Assembly: GCA_900548675.1 (NCBI GenBank)
Contig: URLJ01000015.1
Location: 1 to 30,177, forward strand
DNA: 30,177 nucleotides
Reading direction: 5' to 3'
Origin: an uncultured Mollicutes bacterium
GTDB taxonomy: Bacteria > Bacillota_I > Bacilli_A > ML615J-28 > CAG-313
The notes below the pieces were generated by a model. That model saw nothing but the letters and a program-made list of their open reading frames with translations, did not search any database and was not told the DNA's origin. A program made the translations under genes and the position numbers. Positions 16,536 to 24,385 of this stretch are shown in pieces. How positions within the stretch are numbered: position 1 is the first letter of the stretch; the number at the start of each line of letters is the position of its first letter.

Positions 16536-17981
16536 TCAACGTACTCCCTCTATGTACTTTTTTACTAATTGCTCATCGCTTAAACCATCATTATCAATAG
16601 TGCCTTTTTCAGAACCTTTACCAAGTATCAAAATAGTATCATTTGAACAAGAAATTTTAAAAGCTTCTTTAATTGCTTCATATCTATTGGTAATAATTTC
16701 ATACTTTTTATTTTTAATCCCTTTAGCAATATCATTTATGATATTATTTTCACTTTCAGTTCGAGGATTATCATTAGTAAGAATTATATGATCACTATAA
16801 AGTGATGCAATTTTACCCATTAATGGTCTTTTTGATTTATCTCTGTTTCCGCCACATCCAAAAACTGTTATAATTTTACCTGTTTTTATGCTATTAAAAG
16901 TTTTTAAAACAGAACTAAAAGCACTAGGAGTATGAGCAAAATCTATTACTACCTTCCGTGACATACAATTTATAATGTTTTGGCGCCCAGGAATTTTTTC
17001 AAATGTCTTGATAAATTCAGAAAATAAATTTGTATCAATATTAAGACTTTTAATTAAAACAAAAGCAAGAGTGATGTTTTCAACATTATATTCACCTAGT
17101 AAATTAGTGACAAAACAATATTTTCTATTATGAAATTCTATTTCAAAAGACATTTCAGCATTAGATAAAGTTAATAATTGATATTTGTAGGAATCTAATT
17201 TATTACTCTTACCATAACTAATTACTGGATTTATAACTTGATTGATTAATTTCTCGTAATGCTTACAATCATCATTTAATACAATAAATCCATCATTTCT
17301 AACTTGAAAAAGCAAAGTTCGCTTAGCATTAACGTATTCCCCTATTGTTTTATGATAATCTAAATGATCTTGAGTAATTCTCGTGAAACCTACTGCATAA
17401 AACTCTAAGCCCAAAATGCGATGCTCCATTATCGCTTGACTACTCACTTCCATAATACAATAACCTTTTGAAAGCTTTGCTTTTTTTATTATGTTAATGA
17501 TCTTTAAAATATTTGGTGTAGTATTAGGAAGAGGGATATTAACGACTGTATTGTCAAGTTTTTTATAAAAATAACCATTTGTTCCAATCAAAATAGAATT
17601 TATTTTTTTTATTTGTAGATATCTAAATATAATTGAGGTCACAGTTGTTTTTCCGTTAGTTCCAGTTATGCCAATAAATTTAATATTTTTCAATAATTTA
17701 TGGTAATGCATTTTAACAACTCTTGAAAGTTCCTGATAAATGCTATTAGTGAGTATGTAATTAATATTTTTTATCGTTTTTATTGAAAAACTTTTTGTAG
17801 AAACGATTGTCTTCGCACCTTTTGAAATAGCTTCCTCTATATAAGTTTTTGCTTTTTGGGGAGATTTCTCACAACAAAAATACACATCATTTTCCTCTAC
17901 TAAACGTGAATCGTCCTTTATATTATTAACATAATGATTATTAGTTATTTTTTTATTTTTAAAATATTTTTTTATTCTCAT
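16536..17981 (-). CDS. murE: UDP-MurNAc-tripeptide synthetase (meso-diaminopimelate-adding type)
   Basis: Adds the third residue of the peptidoglycan stem peptide. 481 residues: an N-terminal UDP-binding domain, the central P-loop GITGTNGKTTVTSI and the C-terminal VFGCGGNRDKSKRP. The selectivity motif is DNPR (in LTNDNPRTE), which in this family goes with meso-DAP rather than L-lysine, so the wall is predicted to be of the DAP type, as in Bacillus. The ATG comes one base after the ftsI stop; the nearest SD-like sequence is some 20 bases upstream, inside ftsI, so translation is probably coupled. Confidence 0.96.
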   Translation of the reverse strand: MRIKKYFKNKKITNNHYVNNIKDDSRLVEENDVYFCCEKSPQKAKTYIEEAISKGAKTIVSTKSFSIKTIKNINYILTNSIYQELSRVVKMHYHKLLKNIKFIGITGTNGKTTVTSIIFRYLQIKKINSILIGTNGYFYKKLDNTVVNIPLPNTTPNILKIINIIKKAKLSKGYCIMEVSSQAIMEHRILGLEFYAVGFTRITQDHLDYHKTIGEYVNAKRTLLFQVRNDGFIVLNDDCKHYEKLINQVINPVISYGKSNKLDSYKYQLLTLSNAEMSFEIEFHNRKYCFVTNLLGEYNVENITLAFVLIKSLNIDTNLFSEFIKTFEKIPGRQNIINCMSRKVVIDFAHTPSAFSSVLKTFNSIKTGKIITVFGCGGNRDKSKRPLMGKIASLYSDHIILTNDNPRTESENNIINDIAKGIKNKKYEIITNRYEAIKEAFKISCSNDTILILGKGSEKGTIDNDGLSDEQLVKKYIEGVR

Positions 17982-17982
17982 A

Positions 17983-19899
17983 TTAATTAGTAAATAACAT
18001 TACTACTCCTTCCTCAACTATTTTACAGCCAGCCTCGGGAATTTGAGCTATTATTTTATCTCCATCACCAATTATTTCTATGCGATATTGTTTAGCACTC
18101 AAAACCTTGCCTAGTTTTGATCTTTCCATACCGATGTAATTTTCCACTTCATAAGTTTTTTTATCTATCCAATATCTAGCATCAAGTGGTATACCTCCAG
18201 ATTGAAGCGGTATTTTAAGAGCGGAAAACGAAGAAATCAGTACCTCTTTTACCATAGGAGCTACCACTACCCCCCCATATTGAATGGTATTTTTAGCATT
18301 TTCTACTGCCAAATATACGGCAACACTCGGATCATTCATCGGAGCTATTCCTAAGAAAGACAGAATATATTTCCCTTGTTGATAAATTCCATCTTTTGCA
18401 ATTTGGGCAGTTCCTGTTTTTCCGCCTACCCGATACCCTTCTATATAAGCTGACCTCGCTGTTCCTAAAGATGCAACATGTTCAAGCGATGAGGCAACAG
18501 TTTTTGACGTTTCTTCACTAATTACTCTTCTCACCTCTATTGGTGTTTCTTGTTTTATTAAATACTCACCATTTTGATAATTGCTTGCTATACCTTTTAA
18601 AATTGTTGGTTTGTTCAATATTCCTCCATTGACACTCGCACAAGCAGCGTTAACTAATTGGATAGCAGTTACGCTATTCCCTTGCCCAAATGAGGATGTT
18701 GCTAATTCTACATTGCCTATTTTTTCAGGATTAAATACTATTCCACTACTTTCTCCTAGCAAATCAATATCAGTCTTTTTTCCAAAACCATACTTTTTTA
18801 TATATTTAAAAAGACGCTCCTTACCAAGTCTTAAACCTATTGTCATAAAACCTGGGTTGCATGAGTTTTGAAGAACTTCTAAAAATGTTTCTCTTCCGTG
18901 TCCACCCGCTTTCCAGTCTTTTATTCTTGCACCATCTACGACCATATAACCTGGATCATTAAAATATTCATCAAGTTTGAACACTTTTTCTTCTAAACCG
19001 GCTGAAAAAGTAACTATTTTAAAGGTGGAACCTGGTTCAAATGATTTCCAAATAGGTAGATTTCTATTATAAAGCTCTTGACTATATTCTTGATAGAACT
19101 CAGGATTAAAAGTTGGTCGAGATGCCATTGCTAAAACTTCACTATTTTTGGGATTCATAACAAGGCCAATTATTTCATCAGCTTTATACTGCGTTACGGC
19201 ATTATCCATTACTCTTTCTAACGACACTTGAATATCTATATCAATTGACAAATAAACATCAAAACCGCTCGTCGGTGCTTTATACTTACCATTTTCATTG
19301 GCTATTAATTCTCCATGAGCATCGGTAAGAATCTGAACGGCACCACTTGATCCTTTTAAATATTCATCATAAATATATTCTACTCCACTAATTCCCTGGT
19401 TGTCAATTCCCACTATTCCTATTACTTGAGCTAAATAATGCTGATATGGATAATACCTTTTAGTATCTGCTACAACATAAATCCCTGGTAAATTACTTTT
19501 TATTATTTCAATAGCTTTATCAACTTCTATTTTTTTTCCAACAGGTTTTAGAATTTCTACTGATACATTTTTATTAAAGTGAACACTAACCTCTTCAACA
19601 CGACATTCAAGAATTTTAGATAATACTTGCGCCGTTTTTTCTTTATTCTTAATTTGCTTAGGGATACACACAACCGTAGGTGCAAGAGTTGATCCAACAA
19701 TTAACTTGCCATTGCAATCATAAATATTTCCTCTTCTACCTTCTATGGGGGCATCTCTCGCCCATAGTTCAAGCGCTCTTTCAAAATATACCTCTTGAGC
19801 AAATACTTTTATATAACATAATCTGCCTATTATTATTAACGCTATTATAAGTATTAAAATATACATAAATCTAATGCGTTTTATCTCTTTTTTTAGCAT
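17983..19899 (-). CDS. ftsI: Class B penicillin-binding protein, FtsI/SpoVD type
   Basis: Septal or sporulation transpeptidase, anchored by one N-terminal membrane segment (about 10-30). 638 residues from the chosen start. Motifs in the trimmed protein: STFK (Ser291) in EPGSTFK, SCN (Ser346) and KTG (494-496) in GGKTGTAQ. The PBP dimerisation domain begins with the RGNIYD element near 57. One C-terminal PASTA domain (about 580-638) is present, as in Bacillus SpoVD; PBP2B has two. The frame is open 12 codons further up, but the ATG at 19899 has GGTGAT at 19903-19908. Since no second copy is in view, it may be the division PBP, SpoVD, or serve both. A TATAAT lies at 19980-19985 on this strand without a good -35. 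Confidence 0.93.
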   Translation of the reverse strand: MLKKEIKRIRFMYILILIIALIIIGRLCYIKVFAQEVYFERALELWARDAPIEGRRGNIYDCNGKLIVGSTLAPTVVCIPKQIKNKEKTAQVLSKILECRVEEVSVHFNKNVSVEILKPVGKKIEVDKAIEIIKSNLPGIYVVADTKRYYPYQHYLAQVIGIVGIDNQGISGVEYIYDEYLKGSSGAVQILTDAHGELIANENGKYKAPTSGFDVYLSIDIDIQVSLERVMDNAVTQYKADEIIGLVMNPKNSEVLAMASRPTFNPEFYQEYSQELYNRNLPIWKSFEPGSTFKIVTFSAGLEEKVFKLDEYFNDPGYMVVDGARIKDWKAGGHGRETFLEVLQNSCNPGFMTIGLRLGKERLFKYIKKYGFGKKTDIDLLGESSGIVFNPEKIGNVELATSSFGQGNSVTAIQLVNAACASVNGGILNKPTILKGIASNYQNGEYLIKQETPIEVRRVISEETSKTVASSLEHVASLGTARSAYIEGYRVGGKTGTAQIAKDGIYQQGKYILSFLGIAPMNDPSVAVYLAVENAKNTIQYGGVVVAPMVKEVLISSFSALKIPLQSGGIPLDARYWIDKKTYEVENYIGMERSKLGKVLSAKQYRIEIIGDGDKIIAQIPEAGCKIVEEGVVMLFTN

Positions 19900-19986
19900 T
19901 ATATCACCATTACATTTTATGAAAATATTGGACAAAAATGCTAATTTGAACTTCTTTTCTTTTTGGATATTAATTAAGTATTATAA

Positions 19987-20015
19987 TAGACAATAAAATA
20001 CAAATTTGTTATAAT
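19987..20015 (+). promoter_or_regulatory. Promoter of the plus-strand aldose epimerase gene
   Basis: TAGACA (19987-19992), 17 bases, TATAAT (20010-20015) with an extended TGn. The same stretch carries a minus-strand TATAAT at 19980-19985, so the divergent ftsI start may overlap it. Confidence 0.75.
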
Positions 20016-20058
20016 AGACGCGTATTTATAAAATGTTAACTAAATCTAAGGAGAAAGT

Positions 20059-20937
20059 ATGCGTTATTTTTTAGAAAATTCGAACAACATGGTAGAAATC
20101 AAATCGCGAGGTGCTGAACTAACATCCTTTATGCACAAGAATGTTGAGTATATTCATCAACCTTCTCCACTTGACTGGAATCGTAGTGCCCCTTTTTTAT
20201 TTCCCAATATCGGTGCATTAAAAAATAAAGTTACTTATATCGACGATAAAGAATATACTTTACCAAAACATGGTTTTTTAAGAGACCTCGAATTAACTCT
20301 TATCGCTAAAACAAATAATTCATTAATGTTTATGGCCAAAGATAGTCCTGAAACTCTTGCGGTATATCCATATCATTTTAATATGACAATAACATATACC
20401 TTGGCCGGGGACGAACTAAGTTGTTCAATTGAATTAATCAATCCTTCTACAACGCCACTATACTTCAATTTCGGTCTGCACCCTGCTTTTAGAGTTCCTC
20501 TTTTTAACAATGAAAGATTTGAGGATTATTTGATTGAATTTCAAAATCCAGTCACTTGTAGTATACCGACTGTAGATTTATCAAATGGCTTAGTAGATTA
20601 TGAAAAGGTGAGTCGAACATTTAAGAAAGTTAAAACATTACCACTTAATTATGCCGATTACCAAAATGATGCTTTAATAATCGACAAATTTAAAGATCAT
20701 CACATTTCTTTATATAATCCTTCAACTAATAAAGGCATTGACTTTACATTTAAGCCTTTTAAAACACTAGGTATTTGGACACCAAATCATGTTAAGGCTA
20801 ACTTTATTTGTTTAGAGCCTTGGAATGGATGTGCTGATAACTATAATTCTAGAAATTTTATTGATAAAAAAGACATCATCGAACTTGAAGGAAAAGGTGT
20901 TTGGACCGCTTCATTTAAAATTTCCATTAGAGATTAA
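20059..20937 (+). CDS. Aldose 1-epimerase (mutarotase) family protein, LacX-like
   Basis: 292 residues of the galactose mutarotase-like beta-sandwich fold. Visible family marks: the substrate-binding HGFLRD (71-76), the catalytic His in FGLHPAF (His141) and the general-base Glu in CLEPWNG (Glu253). Members of the LacX-like subgroup interconvert sugar anomers or act on sugar phosphates; the substrate here is unknown and there are no sugar genes next to it. It is the only plus-strand gene, placed between rsmH and ftsI, where other Bacilli have ftsL. AAGGAG lies before the ATG and it has its own promoter and terminator, so it is an independent unit that has entered or replaced part of the wall cluster. 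Confidence 0.9.
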   Translation: MRYFLENSNNMVEIKSRGAELTSFMHKNVEYIHQPSPLDWNRSAPFLFPNIGALKNKVTYIDDKEYTLPKHGFLRDLELTLIAKTNNSLMFMAKDSPETLAVYPYHFNMTITYTLAGDELSCSIELINPSTTPLYFNFGLHPAFRVPLFNNERFEDYLIEFQNPVTCSIPTVDLSNGLVDYEKVSRTFKKVKTLPLNYADYQNDALIIDKFKDHHISLYNPSTNKGIDFTFKPFKTLGIWTPNHVKANFICLEPWNGCADNYNSRNFIDKKDIIELEGKGVWTASFKISIRD

Positions 20938-20938
20938 A

Positions 20939-20961
20939 AAAAAGGCATAAAATGCCTTTTT
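20939..20961. terminator. Shared bidirectional terminator of the epimerase gene and rsmH
   Basis: AAAAAGGCAT and ATGCCTTTTT form a 10-pair stem with an AAA loop, with A- and T-runs on the two sides, so it works in both directions. It lies directly after the plus-strand stop (20935-20937), and its last two bases overlap the rsmH stop codon (20960-20962). Confidence 0.9.
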
Positions 20962-21901
20962 ATTTTGATATTCTTTTGATAGCACGTAATTTAGCACTAT
21001 GAGATCGATTATTGTCAAGAAGTTCTTCAGCAGACGCTGTAATAGCCTTAGGAGTAAGTAATTCAAAAGATATTGTATAGCCAACGGGCACAAATGGCAA
21101 GCCCTTTGGTAAATCGAGAGTTACTTTCTCTTTGAAGGTCTTTTTACATATTCGGTCTTCGAGAGAATGAAAAGTAATTACCGCGATAACCCCCCCTACA
21201 CTTATAATATCTAAAGCATCATCTAGAGATTTTTTAAAAACACTTAGTTCTTTATTTACTTCAATTCGAAGTGCTTGAAAGACTTGTTTAGCTGGATGTC
21301 CCTTTTGGCGAAGTACACTTGCTGGAAGGGCTTTTTTTATAACTTCTACTAGTTCAAAAGTTGTATTTATTTCCTTTTTATTTCTTTCGATAATAATTTG
21401 ATGGGCAATGCGTGGCGAAAATTTTTCTTCACCATACGTAAAAAAACAATTTTTGAGTTCTTCTTCGGAATAATTATTAATTATATAATGAGCATCAAGC
21501 GTCTGACTTTGATCCATGCGCATATCTAAATATGCGTCGTGTTGATAACTAAACCCACGTTCTGGTATATCAAATTGAAAACTTGATACACCCAAATCAT
21601 ATAGTATACCATCAACATGGGTAATACCAAGTTCATTTAAAATGGCTTTTATGTTAACAAAATTATCTTTCACAATTATATAATTTTTTCCTATTTTTGA
21701 TAATCTTGATGTTGCTTTTTCTATAGCATACTCATCTTGATCAATACCAATAAGCATACCGGAAGTTAATTTTTCTAGAATTAAGCTGGAATGTCCACCT
21801 CCTCCTAAAGTACAATCAACATAAACGCCATCAGGTTTTATATTTAGTAAATTAATTGCTTCTTTAGCGAGAACAGGGATGTGTTGATATTCTTTTTCCA
21901 T
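20960..21901 (-). CDS. rsmH: 16S rRNA (cytosine-1402-N4)-methyltransferase
   Basis: Methylates C1402 in the ribosomal decoding centre, with SAM. 313 residues, normal for RsmH (MraW). The SAM-binding signature is VDCTLGGGGHS near residue 30; further marks are DGILYDLGVSS, RGFSYQ, DMRMD and the C-terminal FHSLEDR. The start has AGAGG. The gene is separated from rpmF by a terminator hairpin and only about 20 further bases, so its transcription may depend on read-through. mraZ, usually upstream, is not here, and ftsL, usually downstream, is missing. Confidence 0.97.
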   Translation of the reverse strand: MEKEYQHIPVLAKEAINLLNIKPDGVYVDCTLGGGGHSSLILEKLTSGMLIGIDQDEYAIEKATSRLSKIGKNYIIVKDNFVNIKAILNELGITHVDGILYDLGVSSFQFDIPERGFSYQHDAYLDMRMDQSQTLDAHYIINNYSEEELKNCFFTYGEEKFSPRIAHQIIIERNKKEINTTFELVEVIKKALPASVLRQKGHPAKQVFQALRIEVNKELSVFKKSLDDALDIISVGGVIAVITFHSLEDRICKKTFKEKVTLDLPKGLPFVPVGYTISFELLTPKAITASAEELLDNNRSHSAKLRAIKRISK

Positions 21902-21920
21902 AATAAACCTCTCTTTTCTT

Positions 21921-21955
21921 AACTAAAAAAACGCTCTCCACGAGCGCTTTTAGTT
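21921..21955 (-). terminator. Terminator after rpmF
   Basis: On the minus strand AACTAAAAGCGCTC pairs with GAGCGTTTTTTTAGTT around the loop GTGGA, and the 3' arm holds seven T. It starts about 8 bases after the rpmF stop and ends about 20 bases before the rsmH start. Confidence 0.8.
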
Positions 21956-21963
21956 AGACTATA

Positions 21964-22170
21964 TTAGTCTTCTTTCTTTTCTTCTTTTACCTTAACTTCT
22001 TTTACTTGGCGTCCATTATAGAAACCACATACTGGGCAAACACGGTGAGATAGTTTAAATTCACCACAATTAGGGCAAACTACCATACCAGGTACTTGGA
22101 TTTTATAATGAGTACGGCGTTTAAGTTTACGAGTTTTAGAAGAACGACGTTGTTGAGCTATAGCTCCCAT
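21964..22170 (-). CDS. rpmF: Ribosomal protein L32
   Basis: Large-subunit protein of 68 residues. It starts with the typical basic segment (RRSSKTRKLKRRTH) and carries a zinc ribbon CPNC (32-35) and CPVC (45-48), so it is the zinc-binding form. The C-terminus has a charged tail (KEVKVKEEKKED) that makes it a little longer than Bacillus L32. The start codon follows the yceD stop codon without a gap, and its GAGGTG lies inside yceD, so the two are coupled. Confidence 0.97.
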   Translation of the reverse strand: MGAIAQQRRSSKTRKLKRRTHYKIQVPGMVVCPNCGEFKLSHRVCPVCGFYNGRQVKEVKVKEEKKED

Positions 22171-22626
22171 CTAAAACACCTCATTTTCATTATCGTTTTC
22201 GGCAATGTCTTCATTTAAAACTATGTTGCGTTTTTTCAAAATTTCATATGCATCGTCTCTAACAACTCTTATAGGGATATTGACAATAATGTTTGACCAT
22301 ACAATCTCATCAAGAGAAATGGTATTATTAGTAACTTCTATTGTCTCTTCAGCCTTGTTTGTACCATGAACTTCATCTACTTCGATGTTCATATTATAAT
22401 GAACAGGTTCTAAGGTAAGAGCACATGCGATATCAGCAACTGCTTCGACAGAAGCTTTAATGCGATAAGTATTAAAGTCAACTCTTTCTAGAACTCCTTT
22501 GACACTTACCTCACCTATGTTCAAAATGTCATCACGATTGATATTCATATTTGAAAAATCAATAATTGTTTCAAATGGATAAGGAAAAGTTTGAATTTTC
22601 ATTAGTTGCTGCAATGTCCACTTCAT
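22171..22626 (-). CDS. yceD: YceD/DUF177 family protein
   Basis: 151 residues. The family is defined by a conserved Cys region; here it is DIACALTLEPVHY (about 77-89), followed by an acidic stretch and LDEIVWSNIIVNIPIRVV. DUF177 proteins almost always sit next to rpmF, as here, and have been connected with 23S rRNA accumulation or ribosome assembly; no enzymatic activity is known. It starts with CGGAGGA at good spacing and is the first gene of a yceD-rpmF operon with the strongest promoter in the window. Confidence 0.9.
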   Translation of the reverse strand: MKWTLQQLMKIQTFPYPFETIIDFSNMNINRDDILNIGEVSVKGVLERVDFNTYRIKASVEAVADIACALTLEPVHYNMNIEVDEVHGTNKAEETIEVTNNTISLDEIVWSNIIVNIPIRVVRDDAYEILKKRNIVLNEDIAENDNENEVF

Positions 22627-22649
22627 AACTAATCCTCCGAAACATTACT

Positions 22650-22678
22650 ATTATACTATAATTGAGATAATTTGTCAA
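22650..22678 (-). promoter_or_regulatory. Consensus promoter of yceD-rpmF
   Basis: On the minus strand a perfect TTGACA (22673-22678), 17 bases, perfect TATAAT (22650-22655). The start would lie about 15-20 bases before the ATG. Confidence 0.9.
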
Positions 22679-22714
22679 ATAATATAGACTATATTTTATA
22701 GTTTCTTATATTAA

Positions 22715-23665
22715 CTAGTTACTGTCATTAGCAGTACTTTGTTCATCTTTAAAATTGTGAAAATATTTAACTATATTTTGAGCAGAGGATATAAAACTTT
22801 GGCTACTTGTATAATCTAACCCTGTAATAGTAATTCTTTTTATATAAATAAATAAAACTAGAAACTTAAAATACTCAAAGTAAAAGTCAGTTTCTTTCAT
22901 TGAAAAATATTCTTTAAACATAGCGCGAAAATCAAGGTTTAAATCATCATTTTCAATGTATAGTTTTGCCATGTCAAGGCTAGATATTCCAATTTTACCT
23001 TTATCAATGCTTGTTATATATCGTTCGCCTCTATTGATGACTAAATGTTCTAATTGCGGATTATTATGCACAAAAGAAAATTCGACACTTTCTCGATCTT
23101 TAATTATTTGAATAATCTTTTTTTCTAATTTAACTAGTTCAAATTTAGCATCTAATATATAATGATAATTACTTAAAATAGGCATGCTGAACACTTCTAA
23201 TGGTCTCGTTTCAACACTTCTAATAAATTGTTCTAGTAATGTAAATTTATAATCTAACTGTTTAGTAATTTCTTCAAATTTTGGCCGAGAAGTCATCGGT
23301 GAAAGTTGCCGTTTAAAAGACGTTTTTTGATGAATATAGTTTAAATCATTAAATAAAGTCTGAGCTTTTACTTCAGGAATTAAAGTATTCGAATTATTTA
23401 CAAAGTTAGTCAAAAAATAAGTATTATCACCTTTGGAGAGGTAACTTTTTTCATTATTTAGAAGTGGATACAAAATATTGCTGATACCGATATTTGATAA
23501 AAATTCGTATTTTTGTTCAACATCAGAATTAGTAAATTTTAACAAGTAAGCACCATTAGAACCATTTAGAATAATAGTTCGATGAGTATATTTTTGGATA
23601 TCCAAGACATCAATATTATATTTTTCTTTAACATTTTGGGTAAACTTTAATTGATCACTATTCAT
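22715..23665 (-). CDS. ysxE: YsxE/CotS-like spore-coat kinase-fold protein, probably inactive as a kinase
   Basis: 316 residues with the layout of an aminoglycoside-phosphotransferase/CotS-type fold. The beta-sheet lobe is at the start (ILNGSNGAYLLKF) and the region expected to hold the catalytic loop is SFVHNNPQLEHLVI (around 205-218), where active members have HGDLHPGNIL. The Asp of HGD is absent; the following ITSIDKGKIG keeps one Asp. This suggests a pseudokinase. In Bacillus ysxE sits beside spoVID, and the start codon here overlaps the stop of the spoVID-like gene (ATGA). The identification rests on this pairing plus the weak fold pattern. It may bind coat components. No clear terminator follows, only a weak ACTATA/TATAGT hairpin near 22690-22705. 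Confidence 0.65.
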   Translation of the reverse strand: MNSDQLKFTQNVKEKYNIDVLDIQKYTHRTIILNGSNGAYLLKFTNSDVEQKYEFLSNIGISNILYPLLNNEKSYLSKGDNTYFLTNFVNNSNTLIPEVKAQTLFNDLNYIHQKTSFKRQLSPMTSRPKFEEITKQLDYKFTLLEQFIRSVETRPLEVFSMPILSNYHYILDAKFELVKLEKKIIQIIKDRESVEFSFVHNNPQLEHLVINRGERYITSIDKGKIGISSLDMAKLYIENDDLNLDFRAMFKEYFSMKETDFYFEYFKFLVLFIYIKRITITGLDYTSSQSFISSAQNIVKYFHNFKDEQSTANDSN

Positions 23666-24330
23666 CGCTTAATAAATAATCTTTGTTTATTAATATACTC
23701 ACTATTGTTCGCATCTTGTAAAACTTCATCTATTGAAACTTTGTTTAAAGAACATATCTCATCAATTTCATCTTCATTTTTGAAAAAGCATACTTTGATG
23801 GTTTTTTTGTTTGTGGTTGTATTGTTTATTCTTTTCGTGGGTAAATTGTCTTCTTTAACTTCAATTTTTGAAGACAAGACTTCATCTATTTTATTTGATA
23901 TTTCCGTTTTTATTTTTTCTAAATTACTTTCCTCAAAATCTGAGTTTTTCGCCATTATTCTTTCAGGAGTAATAGTTGGAACACCTTTATTTTCTTGACA
24001 ATCAACAAGTTCTTTTTCCGTATAATCAATAACGAGATCAAATGATGTCTCTATTCCTTTATTGTCAATTTCGAAATATTCAAAGTTAGTTATATCGATA
24101 TCTGTAAATTCGTTTTTGTCATGAGAAAATACTATCGAAAATGGTATATCCTCAGCGAATGTTTTAATTGTCGTTTCTTCATCATCTAAATAATAGTCAC
24201 CTTTAATTGTAACATTACCTTTTACTTCTTCTTTGCATAAACTAAAATCATCAATTAAAGCCTTTATAGTTGATACTTTTAGTAAATTTGGTAATTTAAC
24301 AAAGGCGTTACTATTTACTTTAATTTGCAT
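23662..24330 (-). CDS. spoVID: SpoVID-like spore coat encasement protein
   Basis: 222 residues. The N-terminal part (1-110) is beta-rich with alternating hydrophobic strands (NVTIKGDYYLDD, IPFSIVFSHD, EYFEIDNKGIETSFDLVIDY), as in the SpoVID N-terminal domain that drives coat encasement. A charged linker (about 115-175) leads to a degenerate LysM at the C-terminus (177-222: TIKVCFFKNEDEIDEIC ... INKQRLFIKR). SpoVID of Bacillus has the same order but a much longer middle. The gene starts after GAGGTG, follows engB and overlaps ysxE by ATGA. Alternative: another LysM/SPOCS-type spore protein such as SafA. The call is based on architecture and synteny, not on strong identity. Confidence 0.65.
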   Translation of the reverse strand: MQIKVNSNAFVKLPNLLKVSTIKALIDDFSLCKEEVKGNVTIKGDYYLDDEETTIKTFAEDIPFSIVFSHDKNEFTDIDITNFEYFEIDNKGIETSFDLVIDYTEKELVDCQENKGVPTITPERIMAKNSDFEESNLEKIKTEISNKIDEVLSSKIEVKEDNLPTKRINNTTTNKKTIKVCFFKNEDEIDEICSLNKVSIDEVLQDANNSEYINKQRLFIKR

Positions 24331-24336
24331 ATAATC

Positions 24337-24374
24337 ACCTCATTACATTATATGTCTTCTAATGAGGTATATGC
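24337..24374 (-). promoter_or_regulatory. Inverted repeat over the spoVID ribosome binding site with an internal SigE-like promoter
   Basis: On the minus strand ACCTCATTA (24360-24368) and TAATGAGGT (24337-24345) are perfect 9-base complements with a 14-base loop. The 3' arm contains the spoVID SD (GAGGTG, 24336-24341). There is no T-run, so it is not a terminator. The -10-like CATATAAT (24347-24354) lies largely in the loop and GCATATA (24368-24374), 13 bases upstream, could serve as a SigE-type -35. A transcript starting near 24340 would lack the 5' arm and leave the SD mostly free, whereas read-through from engB would fold it away. Confidence 0.5.
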
Positions 24375-24385
24375 TTAAAAAGGTT

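Noticed and set aside
22680..22714. ACTATA/TATAGT hairpin after ysxE as terminator
   Set aside because: Short all-A/T-rich stem and no T-run; it overlaps the region leading to the yceD promoter and is too weak to call.
23651..23998. Plus-strand hydrophobic open frame of 115 codons opposite spoVID
   Set aside because: It is the antisense of a Glu/Asp/Lys-rich protein, which automatically gives a Phe/Leu/Ser-rich frame; no ribosome binding site.
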